A stretch of 64,000 nt of DNA from Sinorhizobium sp. A49 (GTDB lineage Bacteria; Pseudomonadota; Alphaproteobacteria; Rhizobiales; Rhizobiaceae): positions 84,807 to 148,806 of the forward strand of contig NZ_MUNW01000035.1 in NCBI RefSeq assembly GCF_002002725.1, read 5' to 3'. The notes beneath the pieces are model-generated. The model was not told the origin of the DNA, ran no database searches, and saw nothing but the letters and a program-made list of their open reading frames with translations. Below, one piece after another: positions 1-10,026 of the stretch (its first letter is position 1; every line of letters begins with the position of its first letter). Position numbers and translations under genes: made by a program.

Positions 1-2
1 AA

Positions 3-59
3 ATGGTGCTCTTGAAAAAGACCGATCGTGTGGCGCAGGACGAAAAGACCGCCGAATAG
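3..59 (+). CDS. possible C-terminal tail of a truncated upstream gene
   Basis: A short open frame enters from the window edge and ends at a TAG at 57-59. The 18 codons use the same GC-rich third positions as the neighbouring genes and give a charged tail ending in DEKTAE. No family can be recognised from so few residues, and another frame is also open here, so this is only a plausible gene end. Confidence 0.3.
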   Translation: MVLLKKTDRVAQDEKTAE

Positions 60-508
60 CCAGAACTCTCAATACTGGACCGTAGGCGTCGGCTGTTCAG
101 GTGGCCAACGCGTCTGTGATTGTCGTTGTCGTGTGCGCTCGCATGCCCGCAAAAATGCGCAGGCGCCCCGGATTCTCAGAGCCCCTAGTATGTAGGTGTG
201 GCGCGATAGGTCTTTGTTGCCTGTTTTCATGTGTCTCGCCTGTCCAAACGGCCCACGGCTCTCGGGCGGGCAACATCGTGCGAACGAAGCGGCAACGCGC
301 CGTCACACCAGATCCGGCAAGCTGTTGAAGAGCATGCATATTTTACAATCCGGTTTTTAACCCCCCCTTAAATTGCCGCATTTAAAGTTCACCGCATCGC
401 CATGGCGGGTCGATCCATCAACTTTTCCCCGCCTTAGAGATTGCGTTTGCCACTGGGGCAAAACGACTGGGCGCCCGCGATGCGGCATGAGGGGTAAATC
501 CAAACGGC
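60..508. other. 449-bp intergenic region, no gene seen
   Basis: Between the possible upstream gene end and the penicillin-binding protein there are only short open frames of about 60-80 codons on both strands. None has a recognisable domain, a good ribosome binding site or a conserved-looking sequence. The stretch around 330-400 is unusually AT-rich for this window (runs of A and T followed by a C run) and is the likeliest place for the promoter of the downstream gene, but no clear -35/-10 pair can be named. Confidence 0.5.
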
Positions 509-2746
509 ATGGCAGCAAGCGGCAAGTCAGGACAACGGATCGAGCCTTCCTTCGGCAACAGCGCCGACGACGATGACGACGATTTTCGCATCGAGGCAAG
601 CGATCGCGTGACCGGCGGCGGCCGCAAGCCTGCTCGTGACAAACCGGCTTCTGCGCCTAAGAAGAAAGCGCAGCGCAGCAAGCGTGGCGGATCGCGCCGC
701 GGCTCCAGCGGCGGCGGCGGCTTCATTGGTCTCGTGCGCACCTTGTTTTACTGGTGCATCGTGCTCGGTATCTGGGGTGCCATGGGTGTCGGCGGCCTCG
801 TGCTCTATTACGGCGCGCGCATGCCGAGCGCCGAAAGCTGGTCGATCCCCGAGCGTCCGCCCAACGTCAAGATTCTCGCCGTCAATGGCGACAACATCGC
901 CAATCGCGGCACGACCGGCGGCGAGGCGCTGTCGCTCGAAAACATGTCGCCCTACATCCCGCAGGCGGTGATCGCCATCGAGGACCGGCGGTTCTATTCG
1001 CATTTCGGCGTCGACCCGCTCGGCCTGGCACGCGCCATGCTGACCAATGTCACCACCGGCCGGATGGTCCAGGGCGGCTCGACGCTGACCCAGCAGCTTG
1101 CCAAGAACCTGTTCCTGTCGCCGGAGCGCACGCTCGAACGCAAGGTGCAGGAAGTGCTGCTCGCCTTCTGGCTGGAGCAGAAATACTCCAAGGACCAGAT
1201 CCTGGCGATGTATCTCAACCGGGTGTTCTTCGGCTCGAACGCCTATGGCGTCGAGGCTGCATCGCGGCGCTACTTCAACAAATCGGCGCGCGACGTGAAC
1301 CTCGGCGAGGCGGCCCTGCTGGCTGGCCTGTTGAAGGCACCCTCACGGCTGTCGCCGGCCCGTGATCCGAAGGCGGCGGAAGAGCGCGCCCAGGTTGTTC
1401 TGGGCGCCATGCGCGAGGAAGGCTTCGTCACCGACAGCGAGATCAAGACGGCGATGTCACAGACGCCGACCAAGGCCAAAAGCTACTGGTCGGGCGCCGA
1501 GCACTACGTCGCCGACATGGTGATGGACCAGCTTCCCGGCATGATCGGCGAGGTCAAGGAAGACCTGATCGTCGATACCACCATCGACCTCAATCTGGAA
1601 AAGAAGGCGGAAGAGGCGATCAGCGCCACGCTTGACGCCGACGGCAAGAAGCTCGACGCCTCGCAGGCAGCCCTCGTGTCGATCGACGGCACCGGCGCCA
1701 TCCGCGCGCTCGTCGGTGGCAAGGATTATGCCGAAAGCCAGTTCGACCGCGCCTCCAAGGCCAAGCGCCAGCCGGGCTCGGCCTTCAAACCCTTCGTCTA
1801 TGCGGCAGCGCTTGAGATCGGCCGCACGCCGATGTCGATCCGCAATGACGGCCCGGTCAGGATCGGCAACTGGACGCCTGAAAATTACGACCAGAAATAC
1901 CGCGGCGAGGTCACGCTCGCCGACGCGCTCGCAAACTCGCTGAACACCATCGCCGCGCAACTGGTGATGGAGGTCGGCCCTCAGAACGTGGTCAAAGTGG
2001 CACACCGTCTCGGCATCGATTCCGAGATGCAGGCCAATGCCTCGATCGCGCTCGGCACCTCGGAGGTCAGCCTGGTCGAGCTGACCTCTGCCTATGCGCC
2101 GTTCATGAACGGCGGCTTCAAGGCGACGCCGCATGTCATTCGCCGGATTTCAAAGGCCGACGGCACGGTGCTTTACGAAAACACCTACGACAACCCACCG
2201 CGTGTGCTCGACCCGGCCATCGTCAGCGAAATGAACCAGATGATGGTTCGGGTGCTGACCAACGGTACCGGCAAGAAGGCACAGCTGAAGGGCTGGGAGG
2301 CGGCCGGCAAGACCGGCACCACGCAATCCTTCCGCGACGCGCTTTTCGTCGGCTACACCTCGAACCTCACGACCGGCGTGTGGTTCGGCAATGACGACGG
2401 CAAGTCGATGAAGAAGGTCACCGGCGGCGGCCTGCCCGCCAAGGCGTGGCACGACTTCATGGTGACCGCGCATGAAGGGCTTTCGCCCTCGCCGCTGTTC
2501 GGCACCACCGGCGTTCAGCCGGTCTTCGACGACGGCGGCGCTCCACCGGTCGCGACGGGCGACATCATCTCCGGCGATCCGAACGCGTTTCCGGCGCCGC
2601 CTGTCGGCGTCGACGGCTCGATGGCCGTGCAGCAGACCCGTCCCCTGCCCGAGGGTAATGGCGGCATGGTGCCGCCGGCAGATGTCGGCGAGACCACCGG
2701 CGCCACCAAGCGCACGACACTTTTCGATATTCTGACAGGCGGTTGA
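509..2746 (+). CDS. class A penicillin-binding protein (bifunctional transglycosylase/transpeptidase, PBP1 type)
   Basis: Polymerises and cross-links peptidoglycan from lipid II at the outer face of the inner membrane. The 745-residue protein has a basic and acidic cytoplasmic tail (1-71, with a DDDDDD run near 20-25), one membrane segment (about 72-101), a family 51 transglycosylase domain with the catalytic Glu158 in AIEDRRFYSHFGVD and the GGSTLTQQLAKN motif (189-200), and a transpeptidase domain with the three active-site motifs S424-x-x-K427, S477-L-N and K601-T-G. The C-terminal tail from about 660 is Pro/Gly-rich. Length is usual for the family. The ATG has only a weak GAGGGG box placed rather far upstream. 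It is followed by a 261-bp gap that holds the dnaK promoter, so it is probably transcribed separately. Confidence 0.93.
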   Translation: MAASGKSGQRIEPSFGNSADDDDDDFRIEASDRVTGGGRKPARDKPASAPKKKAQRSKRGGSRRGSSGGGGFIGLVRTLFYWCIVLGIWGAMGVGGLVLYYGARMPSAESWSIPERPPNVKILAVNGDNIANRGTTGGEALSLENMSPYIPQAVIAIEDRRFYSHFGVDPLGLARAMLTNVTTGRMVQGGSTLTQQLAKNLFLSPERTLERKVQEVLLAFWLEQKYSKDQILAMYLNRVFFGSNAYGVEAASRRYFNKSARDVNLGEAALLAGLLKAPSRLSPARDPKAAEERAQVVLGAMREEGFVTDSEIKTAMSQTPTKAKSYWSGAEHYVADMVMDQLPGMIGEVKEDLIVDTTIDLNLEKKAEEAISATLDADGKKLDASQAALVSIDGTGAIRALVGGKDYAESQFDRASKAKRQPGSAFKPFVYAAALEIGRTPMSIRNDGPVRIGNWTPENYDQKYRGEVTLADALANSLNTIAAQLVMEVGPQNVVKVAHRLGIDSEMQANASIALGTSEVSLVELTSAYAPFMNGGFKATPHVIRRISKADGTVLYENTYDNPPRVLDPAIVSEMNQMMVRVLTNGTGKKAQLKGWEAAGKTGTTQSFRDALFVGYTSNLTTGVWFGNDDGKSMKKVTGGGLPAKAWHDFMVTAHEGLSPSPLFGTTGVQPVFDDGGAPPVATGDIISGDPNAFPAPPVGVDGSMAVQQTRPLPEGNGGMVPPADVGETTGATKRTTLFDILTGG

Positions 2747-2866
2747 GGCGGCGCAAACGGCGCCGTCCTGCCGCTTTGTTGCCCTCCCGGCCTTCGGCTA
2801 AACGCCGATTGTCCGCCGCCCGCCAATCGCAGGCTTGCTTTTGCCCCCAATCGCCCCGCAGAATGC

Positions 2867-2895
2867 CTTGCAGTCCGAAACGCCGGTCCTTATAT
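2867..2895 (+). promoter_or_regulatory. candidate RpoH (heat-shock sigma) promoter of dnaK
   Basis: CTTG at 2867-2870 is followed after 18 bp by CTTATAT (2889-2895; CCTTATAT from 2888). This agrees with the alphaproteobacterial RpoH pattern (CTTG, about 17-18 bp, CCTATAT). Transcription would start near 2902, giving a leader of about 105 nt before the dnaK ATG at 3008. Seen directly; function is inferred from the consensus and from the heat-shock nature of dnaK. Confidence 0.72.
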
Positions 2896-3007
2896 ACGCC
2901 GCATCGGCGCAGCCAACGCTGCGAAGAAATCCAAAGACCATCCCGTTAGGGGCTGTCTCACGAATGCCTGACCGGGTTCCGACAGTCCGCTGCAAGGAGA
3001 GAACGAC

Positions 3008-4930
3008 ATGGCTAAAGTTATTGGTATTGACTTGGGAACGACCAACTCCTGCGTCGCCGTCATGGACGGAAAAGATGCGAAGGTCATCGAAAATGCCGAG
3101 GGCGCGCGCACGACCCCCTCGATGGTGGCATTCAGCGAAGACGGCGAACGTCTCGTTGGTCAGCCGGCCAAGCGCCAGGCGGTCACCAACCCGGAAAACA
3201 CGCTTTTTGCGATCAAGCGCCTGATCGGCCGGACCTTCCAGGATCCGACCACGCAAAAAGACAAGGACATGGTGCCTTACAAGATCACCAAGGCCGACAA
3301 TGGCGACGCCTGGGTCGAAGCGCACGGCACGAACTACTCGCCGTCGCAGATCTCCGCCATGATCCTTCAGAAGATGAAGGAAACCGCAGAGTCCTACCTC
3401 GGTGAAAAGGTCGAAAAGGCCGTCATCACCGTTCCGGCCTACTTCAACGACGCTCAGCGCCAGGCAACCAAGGATGCCGGCAAGATCGCCGGTCTCGAAG
3501 TGCTGCGCATCATCAACGAGCCGACTGCCGCAGCCCTTGCCTACGGCCTCGACAAGAAGGACGGCAAGACGATTGCCGTTTATGACCTTGGCGGCGGCAC
3601 CTTCGATATCTCGGTTCTCGAAATCGGCGATGGCGTCTTCGAAGTGAAGTCGACCAACGGCGACACTTTCCTCGGCGGCGAAGACTTCGACATGCGTCTG
3701 GTCCAGTACCTCGCTGGCGAGTTCAAGAAGGAACAGGGCATCGACCTGAAGAACGACAAGCTCGCCCTTCAGCGCCTCAAGGAAGCCGCTGAAAAGGCCA
3801 AGATCGAGCTGTCCTCATCGCAGCAGACCGAAATCAACCTGCCGTTCATCACGGCAGACGCTTCCGGTCCGAAGCACCTGACGATGAAGCTGACCCGCGC
3901 CAAGTTCGAAGCGCTTGTCGATGACCTGATCCAGCGCACCGTCGCGCCTTGCAAGGCAGCCCTCAAGGATGCCGGCGTTTCGGCTGCCGAGATCGACGAA
4001 GTCGTTCTCGTCGGCGGCATGAGCCGCATGCCGAAGGTCCAGGAAACCGTGAAGCAGCTGTTCGGCAAGGAGCCGCACAAGGGCGTGAACCCGGATGAAG
4101 TCGTCGCCATGGGTGCTGCGATCCAGGCCGGCGTTCTGCAGGGCGACGTTAAGGACGTTCTGCTGCTCGACGTGACCCCGCTATCGCTCGGCATCGAAAC
4201 GCTTGGTGGCGTCTTCACCCGCCTGATCGAACGCAACACGACGATCCCGACCAAGAAGTCGCAGACCTTCTCGACCGCCGACGACAACCAGTCGGCCGTG
4301 ACGATCCGCGTCTCCCAGGGCGAGCGCGAAATGGCAGCCGACAACAAGCTGCTCGGCCAGTTCGATCTCGTCGGCATTCCGCCGGCACCGCGCGGCATGC
4401 CGCAGATCGAAGTGACCTTCGACATCGACGCCAACGGCATCGTCCAGGTCTCGGCCAAGGACAAGGGTACGGGCAAGGAACACCAGATCCGCATCCAGGC
4501 ATCCGGTGGCCTGTCCGACGCCGACATCGAGAAGATGGTCAAGGACGCAGAAGCCAATGCCGAAACCGACAAGAAGCGCCGCGAAGGCGTGGAAGCGAAG
4601 AACCAGGCGGAAAGCCTGATCCACTCTTCGGAAAAGTCGCTGAAGGACTACGGCGACAAGGTTTCGGAAACCGACCGCAACGCGATCTCCGACGCCATTG
4701 CCGCGCTGAAGACCGCCGTCGAGGCTTCCGAGCCGGATGCTGAAGACATCAAGGCCAAGACCAACACGCTGATGGAAGTGTCCATGAAGCTTGGTCAGGC
4801 GATCTACGAGGCCCAGCAGACGGACGCAGCCCATGCGGACGCCGCCGCTGACGCCGCCCGCGACGGCGATGTCGTCGATGCGGATTACGAAGAAGTCAAC
4901 GACGAAGACGACCGCAAGCGGTCGGCCTAA
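3008..4930 (+). CDS. dnaK: molecular chaperone DnaK (Hsp70)
   Basis: ATP-driven cytoplasmic chaperone working with DnaJ and GrpE in folding and in control of the heat-shock response. The 640 residues match the family length. The actin-like ATPase domain starts with [14 protein letters not shown] (5-18), has [12 protein letters not shown] in the second phosphate loop region and [12 protein letters not shown] in the adenosine-binding part; the substrate-binding beta domain follows the linker [15 protein letters not shown], and the helical lid ends in an acidic tail. An AAGGAGA ribosome binding site lies just before the ATG. A RpoH-like promoter lies upstream and an intrinsic terminator lies directly downstream, so most transcripts should end before dnaJ. 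Confidence 0.99.
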   Translation: MAKVIGIDLGTTNSCVAVMDGKDAKVIENAEGARTTPSMVAFSEDGERLVGQPAKRQAVTNPENTLFAIKRLIGRTFQDPTTQKDKDMVPYKITKADNGDAWVEAHGTNYSPSQISAMILQKMKETAESYLGEKVEKAVITVPAYFNDAQRQATKDAGKIAGLEVLRIINEPTAAALAYGLDKKDGKTIAVYDLGGGTFDISVLEIGDGVFEVKSTNGDTFLGGEDFDMRLVQYLAGEFKKEQGIDLKNDKLALQRLKEAAEKAKIELSSSQQTEINLPFITADASGPKHLTMKLTRAKFEALVDDLIQRTVAPCKAALKDAGVSAAEIDEVVLVGGMSRMPKVQETVKQLFGKEPHKGVNPDEVVAMGAAIQAGVLQGDVKDVLLLDVTPLSLGIETLGGVFTRLIERNTTIPTKKSQTFSTADDNQSAVTIRVSQGEREMAADNKLLGQFDLVGIPPAPRGMPQIEVTFDIDANGIVQVSAKDKGTGKEHQIRIQASGGLSDADIEKMVKDAEANAETDKKRREGVEAKNQAESLIHSSEKSLKDYGDKVSETDRNAISDAIAALKTAVEASEPDAEDIKAKTNTLMEVSMKLGQAIYEAQQTDAAHADAAADAARDGDVVDADYEEVNDEDDRKRSA

Positions 4931-4952
4931 GTCATTCTCTTCTAGAGACGGA

Positions 4953-4980
4953 AAAGCCTGGGTTCGCCCCGGGCTTTTTT
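4953..4980 (+). terminator. intrinsic terminator after dnaK
   Basis: Arms 4953-4962 and 4968-4977 form a 10-bp stem (one G-T pair) around a 5-nt loop, followed by a run of six or more T. It starts 22 bp after the dnaK stop codon. Confidence 0.9.
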
Positions 4981-5278
4981 GTTGCCCTTTATCCTGCAGA
5001 AGCCTGCGCCAGACGTCGCCATTCCGGGGCCGGGACTTGCTGCCCGAGGCAGGCGAAACCGCCGCCACAGGGCAAGCTCGCCAACGAGAGCGCCGCTGAA
5101 ACGGGCCAGCGGGACGCAAGACCGGCAGAAACGTCATTTTTCCGACAAAAAACCGCATCTGCAGCTCGATGGGCTATGGTATCGCGCTTCAAGGTTTACT
5201 AAATCCTGTGGCAAGGTAACCAGGCAGCCGCCGGGCCCCCGCGCTGGCACGCCTTGTCAACAGGACAATCTTTGAAGA
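4981..5278. other. dnaK-dnaJ intergenic region, no gene seen
   Basis: With the terminator, the dnaK-dnaJ gap is about 350 bp. Only short unremarkable open frames occur. The gap plus the terminator imply that dnaJ has its own promoter in this stretch; I could not find a convincing RpoH or housekeeping promoter box. Confidence 0.5.
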
Positions 5279-6415
<1,137 letters not shown>

Positions 6416-6437
6416 CGCTCAGCGTCTGCCACCGGGA

Positions 6438-7310
6438 TCACGTCATGGCCGCAAGCTGCCACAGCCCGGCCATGACGATCAGGGTACCGGCGATACGCGA
6501 AAGCATGCGGTCGCCGGGCACGACCTTTTCAGCAAGCACGAAAATCGCGATCAGCGCGATCCACAGGACGTTCATCACCCCGCCGATGAACAAAAGCGCC
6601 ATCAGCGCCCAGCAGCAGCCGACACAATAAAGGCCGTGCAGCAGACCGAGCCGGCAAGCGCCGCCGGCATCGCGGCGAAAGCCGCCATGGTTCTGGATGA
6701 ACAGGAACGGTGCCTGACACTGCCTCAGGCAGGCATCCTTCAGCGGCGTCCATTGATACAGCCCGACCGAGATCAGGATGACAGCGCTTAGAATACGGCT
6801 GGCGCTCGCCATCATCGGCGTCAGCAGCAGTGCTTCCTCCAGCAGCCATTGCCCGAGCGTTGCCAGAGCCGCAAACAGAATCCAGGCGGAAAGATAGCCG
6901 CCGGCAAAGAAGCCGGTGGCGGCGAATGGCTTATCGTCAAGCGCGGCCTGCCGCCCGACGCGGGCATAGAGCAGGATCATCGGCGTCGCCGAGGGCGTCA
7001 TCATGCCGATCATCATCACCGCCCACATGACGAAGGCATAGGCGAAGGTTGCAGCGCTCCAGGGGCGGACGGCAACGTCGGTCATCGATGCCATGGCACC
7101 CGGCGACATGTCCATGTCGCTCCCCGTACCCATATCCATGGCAATGCCGCCACTCATAGCATCGCCTGAGGCGGGCATGATCGCCGTGGCACCCATGCTG
7201 GCTGCCAGCCAGAGGATATAGAGCCAGGTAATCCCGGTCAGTGCCAACAGCGAGATCGCGACGATCACCCGGTCGCGCCTCAGAAACGTTTCGAGCGCGG
7301 TGTCGGCCAT
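6438..7310 (-). CDS. DUF2182 family integral membrane protein with Met-rich loop
   Basis: A 290-residue polytopic membrane protein of the DUF2182 family (described in databases as a predicted metal-binding integral membrane protein; no proven function). A first membrane helix (about 17-38) is followed by a hydrophilic segment with eight methionines and several aspartates between residues 45 and 76 (for example MDMGTGSDMDMSPG), typical of copper-binding loops, then several more helices. It lies 5 bp after the DUF1326 gene, so the two form an operon. Metal binding is an inference from composition and family annotation. The substrate is unknown. Confidence 0.8.
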   Translation of the reverse strand: MADTALETFLRRDRVIVAISLLALTGITWLYILWLAASMGATAIMPASGDAMSGGIAMDMGTGSDMDMSPGAMASMTDVAVRPWSAATFAYAFVMWAVMMIGMMTPSATPMILLYARVGRQAALDDKPFAATGFFAGGYLSAWILFAALATLGQWLLEEALLLTPMMASASRILSAVILISVGLYQWTPLKDACLRQCQAPFLFIQNHGGFRRDAGGACRLGLLHGLYCVGCCWALMALLFIGGVMNVLWIALIAIFVLAEKVVPGDRMLSRIAGTLIVMAGLWQLAAMT

Positions 7311-7315
7311 GGGCG

Positions 7316-7951
7316 TCAGTGCACCACGCCGCTTTCAGTCAGATGCATGTTGGCGAAATGGGCGTGCGAATCCGGGATGGACAAGGCCAGCGGCCCCTTG
7401 GTATCGGCCCATCCGCGCCCGACCTCGCAGATATCGTATTCGAAACCCTGCGGCAGGTTGATGCGCGCGTGATGCGGGCTTCCGGTCACCGGGTTCAGGA
7501 TCGGCTCGCCACGCGCCACGATCCAGCCGGGCACATTCAGCCGTGCTGTGCGGCCACTGACATCGACGTCGAAGTCGATATCGGCAAAGACCGGGTCGTG
7601 GAAGGTTTCGAAAGTGGTGGCGAACACCTGGAAGAAGGTGGCTCCCGGCTCGGTATCCTGGCCGCTCATGATGCGCAGCAGAGACTCGCGCTGCGTCGGC
7701 GTGGCGCGGATGTCGACGATCGGCACGACCTGACCCCGGCCCTCGTGAATCGCGCCGGGCCAGGCTGCGATTATACCGCATTTCAACCCGTCGAGCCGCG
7801 TTTCGCCGTGATGGCCGCTCTCGATCTCGAACCCGCCGACGGCGCAGCAATTGCCGTAGGTCGGCAGTGCATTGAACTGGCAGGGGCAGCCATAGGCGCA
7901 ATTGCAGTGAATGAATTCACGACCCTTTATCGTCCATTTGACACTCGACAT
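7316..7951 (-). CDS. DUF1326 domain protein, Cys-rich N terminus
   Basis: A 211-residue soluble protein of the DUF1326 family, whose function is not established. Near the N terminus there is a dense cysteine cluster (Cys16, 18, 22, 24, 35, 36, in HCNCAYGCPCQ and further on), which suggests metal or iron-sulfur binding. A strong GGGAGGAG ribosome binding site precedes the ATG. It is the first gene of a two-gene operon with the DUF2182 membrane protein, and the pairing of a Cys-cluster protein with a Met-rich membrane protein suggests a shared metal-related job; that is inference. Confidence 0.8.
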   Translation of the reverse strand: MSSVKWTIKGREFIHCNCAYGCPCQFNALPTYGNCCAVGGFEIESGHHGETRLDGLKCGIIAAWPGAIHEGRGQVVPIVDIRATPTQRESLLRIMSGQDTEPGATFFQVFATTFETFHDPVFADIDFDVDVSGRTARLNVPGWIVARGEPILNPVTGSPHHARINLPQGFEYDICEVGRGWADTKGPLALSIPDSHAHFANMHLTESGVVH

Positions 7952-8089
7952 CGTCTCCTCCCGGATCTGATCGGTGTGGGCTCTGTTTCATTCTCTTCGA
8001 ATGCACGGCGATTTATTAGAATGAAAAAATATACTCTTCTCGGCGACCGATGCCAACGCCGGAGGCGGCGCGCGCCGGGGCCGGACTTC

Positions 8090-8122
8090 GCCGCCGCCCG
8101 GCGCCGAACGGCGGGCGGCGGC
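8090..8122. terminator. very GC-rich stem-loop downstream of the SDR gene
   Basis: Arms GCCGCCGCCCG (8090-8100) and CGGGCGGCGGC (8112-8122) are perfectly complementary. It lies 12 bp beyond the stop codon of the minus-strand SDR gene. No T run follows, so termination would be rho-assisted or the structure protects the mRNA end. Confidence 0.4.
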
Positions 8123-8134
8123 ATCAAGCAACGA

Positions 8135-8884
8135 TCAGAGCGTGGCCATGCCACCGTCGATGATCAACTCGGCACCGACGGTAAAGGCGGCCTCGTCGGA
8201 GGCGAGAAAAACGATCGCCTTGGCGATCTCGCTTGCGTCGCCGAAGCGGCCGAGCGGGATCTGCGCGGCGATCGACGCCACGATCTCCTTGTTCTCCGCC
8301 GGCGTTGCGCCGTGACCGTCATGCAGCGGCGTCCTGATCGGTCCGGGACTGACGGCATTGACGCGAATGCCGCGGCCGATCAACTCACCCGAGAGCGTCT
8401 TGGCGAGCGACAGTAAGGCGGCCTTGCTCAGCGCATAGACGCTGGAGGTCGGCATGCCGATATGGGCATTGATCGAGGTGTTGAGCACGATCGAAGCGGG
8501 CTTCGAAAAGATTGGCAACAGCGCCTGGATCAGGAAGAACGGACCCTTGACGTTGATGTCGAGCGAGCGGTCAAAGCTGGCTTCGTCCCAGTTTTCGATC
8601 GGTTGCAGCTTGGCGATACCGGCATTGACGAAAAGAATGTCGAGCTTGCCGAAGGCGGCTTTCACCTGCTCTGCAACAGCGGCCTGGCTGGCGGCATTGC
8701 CGGCATCGGCCTCGATGATGAGGACGTCTTCGCCGAGCACCCTGCGCGCCTCGGCAATGTTCTTCGGGCTTGTGCCGGTCACGGCGACCCGTGCGCCCTC
8801 GGCGATGAACTGGCGCGCCGTCTCCAGGCCGATGCCGCTGGTGCCGCCGGTGATGAGCGCAGTCTTGTTCTGCAAACGTGACAT
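8135..8884 (-). CDS. SDR family NAD(P)-dependent oxidoreductase
   Basis: Classical short-chain dehydrogenase/reductase of 249 residues; cytoplasmic, substrate not identifiable. Rossmann motif TGGTSGIG at 12-19, NAG motif near 87-89, catalytic Tyr150-x3-Lys154 (YALSK), PGPI motif in the C-terminal half. The ATG at 8884 is chosen because an AGGAAG box precedes it; a longer frame starts at 8932 but adds only a basic non-family stretch. A LysR regulator is divergently transcribed 142 bp away and is the likely controller. Confidence 0.92.
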   Translation of the reverse strand: MSRLQNKTALITGGTSGIGLETARQFIAEGARVAVTGTSPKNIAEARRVLGEDVLIIEADAGNAASQAAVAEQVKAAFGKLDILFVNAGIAKLQPIENWDEASFDRSLDINVKGPFFLIQALLPIFSKPASIVLNTSINAHIGMPTSSVYALSKAALLSLAKTLSGELIGRGIRVNAVSPGPIRTPLHDGHGATPAENKEIVASIAAQIPLGRFGDASEIAKAIVFLASDEAAFTVGAELIIDGGMATL

Positions 8885-9003
8885 GATGGACTTCCTTTTG
8901 TTGCGTTGGGTTGGGACCGGTCTTCTTTCCATCGACCGCCGTCCTTCGATGCCGATAGTTATGGCCGAAGATTGCCGTTCGGATTAGTCTGCCAATGGTG
9001 GAA

Positions 9004-9015
9004 CTCGAATTCGAG
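9004..9015. promoter_or_regulatory. 12-bp perfect palindrome before the LysR start
   Basis: CTCGAATTCGAG lies 11 bp upstream of the LysR ATG in the SDR-LysR divergent intergenic region. It could be part of an autoregulatory site, but it does not have the T-N11-A shape typical of LysR boxes. Its first 11 bases recur at 11421-11431, just past the hydrolase gene. Confidence 0.25.
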
Positions 9016-9026
9016 AAAACCGAACG

Positions 9027-9926
9027 ATGCTGAAGATCGAAGGAATTGCAGCCTTTGTTACCGTCGCTGAAGCCGGTTCGATCAGCGAGGCGGCGCGCCG
9101 GCTCAGGTTGTCGAAATCCGTGATCAGTGAAAGGGTGGCGGAGCTGGAGCGCAGCCTGAACGCAACGCTCCTGCATCGCACCACCCGCAAGCTGACGCTA
9201 ACCGAAGACGGCATTGCCTTTCGCGAGCGCGCCATACGGATCGTCAGCGAGGTGCAGGCCGCCGCCAGCGATCTGGCCGAGCGTCGCGGCACGCTGACCG
9301 GGCCGCTGCGCATCGCCGCCCCCGTCAGCTTCGGGCATCTGCACCTCGGCCCGGCGCTCTATCCCTTTCTGGCGGCACATCCCGAAATCGAACTGACGCT
9401 CGATCTCGATGATCGCCGGGTCGATGTCGCTTCGGAAGGTTATGACGCGATCGTGCGCCATGGGGTCATCGCCGATTCACGGCTGATCGTGTGGAAACTT
9501 GCCAGCAGCCGGCGCCTGCTGGTCGCCTCGCCCGACTACCTGCGCCGCCACGGCACGCCGGCCTCGCTTGCCGAACTCAACGATCACCGTGGCATCTTCT
9601 ACACCAACCGCGGCGCCTCCGACTGGCGGTTCGAGGGGCCGACTGGCTCGACCGTCATCCGCGCCCGCATGGCGCTGAGGATCAACAACGGTGACATGAT
9701 CCACGATGCCGCCGTCGCCGGGCTCGGCATCGCGCTGCTGCCGGCTTTCATCTGCGGCCCAGCGGTGCGCGACGGCAGGCTTTGCGAGATCGATGTCGGT
9801 TTTCGCCCGGAACCGGAGTTCATCTACATGGCACATCCCGAGGGTCGGCGGCCCTCGGCGAAACTCAGGGCAATCGCCGAGCATCTGAAGCTGGCCTTTG
9901 GCGATCCCCCGCATTGGGATCCTTGA
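9027..9926 (+). CDS. LysR family transcriptional regulator
   Basis: A 299-residue DNA-binding regulator: winged helix-turn-helix in residues 1-60 (AFVTVAEAGSISEAARRL, then SKSVISERVAELE) and a periplasmic-binding-protein-like effector domain from about 90 to 290. Of the CrgA/DmlR-like subgroup by general appearance. Divergent from the SDR oxidoreductase gene, the usual arrangement for a LysR protein and its target. A serine hydrolase gene follows on the same strand after about 100 bp. Confidence 0.93.
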   Translation: MLKIEGIAAFVTVAEAGSISEAARRLRLSKSVISERVAELERSLNATLLHRTTRKLTLTEDGIAFRERAIRIVSEVQAAASDLAERRGTLTGPLRIAAPVSFGHLHLGPALYPFLAAHPEIELTLDLDDRRVDVASEGYDAIVRHGVIADSRLIVWKLASSRRLLVASPDYLRRHGTPASLAELNDHRGIFYTNRGASDWRFEGPTGSTVIRARMALRINNGDMIHDAAVAGLGIALLPAFICGPAVRDGRLCEIDVGFRPEPEFIYMAHPEGRRPSAKLRAIAEHLKLAFGDPPHWDP

Positions 9927-9944
9927 ATCGACGAGGTTTCCGCC

Positions 9945-9960
9945 GCGACAGCGCTGTCGC
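9945..9960. other. 16-bp perfect palindrome between LysR and hydrolase genes
   Basis: GCGACAGCGCTGTCGC lies 19 bp after the LysR stop codon and 66 bp before the chosen start of the hydrolase gene. As RNA it cannot fold tightly at its centre, so it is more like a protein binding site than a terminator. No regulator can be named. Confidence 0.35.
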
Positions 9961-10026
9961 CGCCTCGCAGTTCGCGGTGTCTCGACCGCGCCTTGCAACC
10001 GAAAATGGGATGCTTATCTCCCCTCC

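Noticed and set aside
86..339. Small open frames on both strands upstream of the penicillin-binding protein
   Set aside because: Overlapping frames on opposite strands, no ribosome binding site, no domain; codon use is not like the neighbouring genes.
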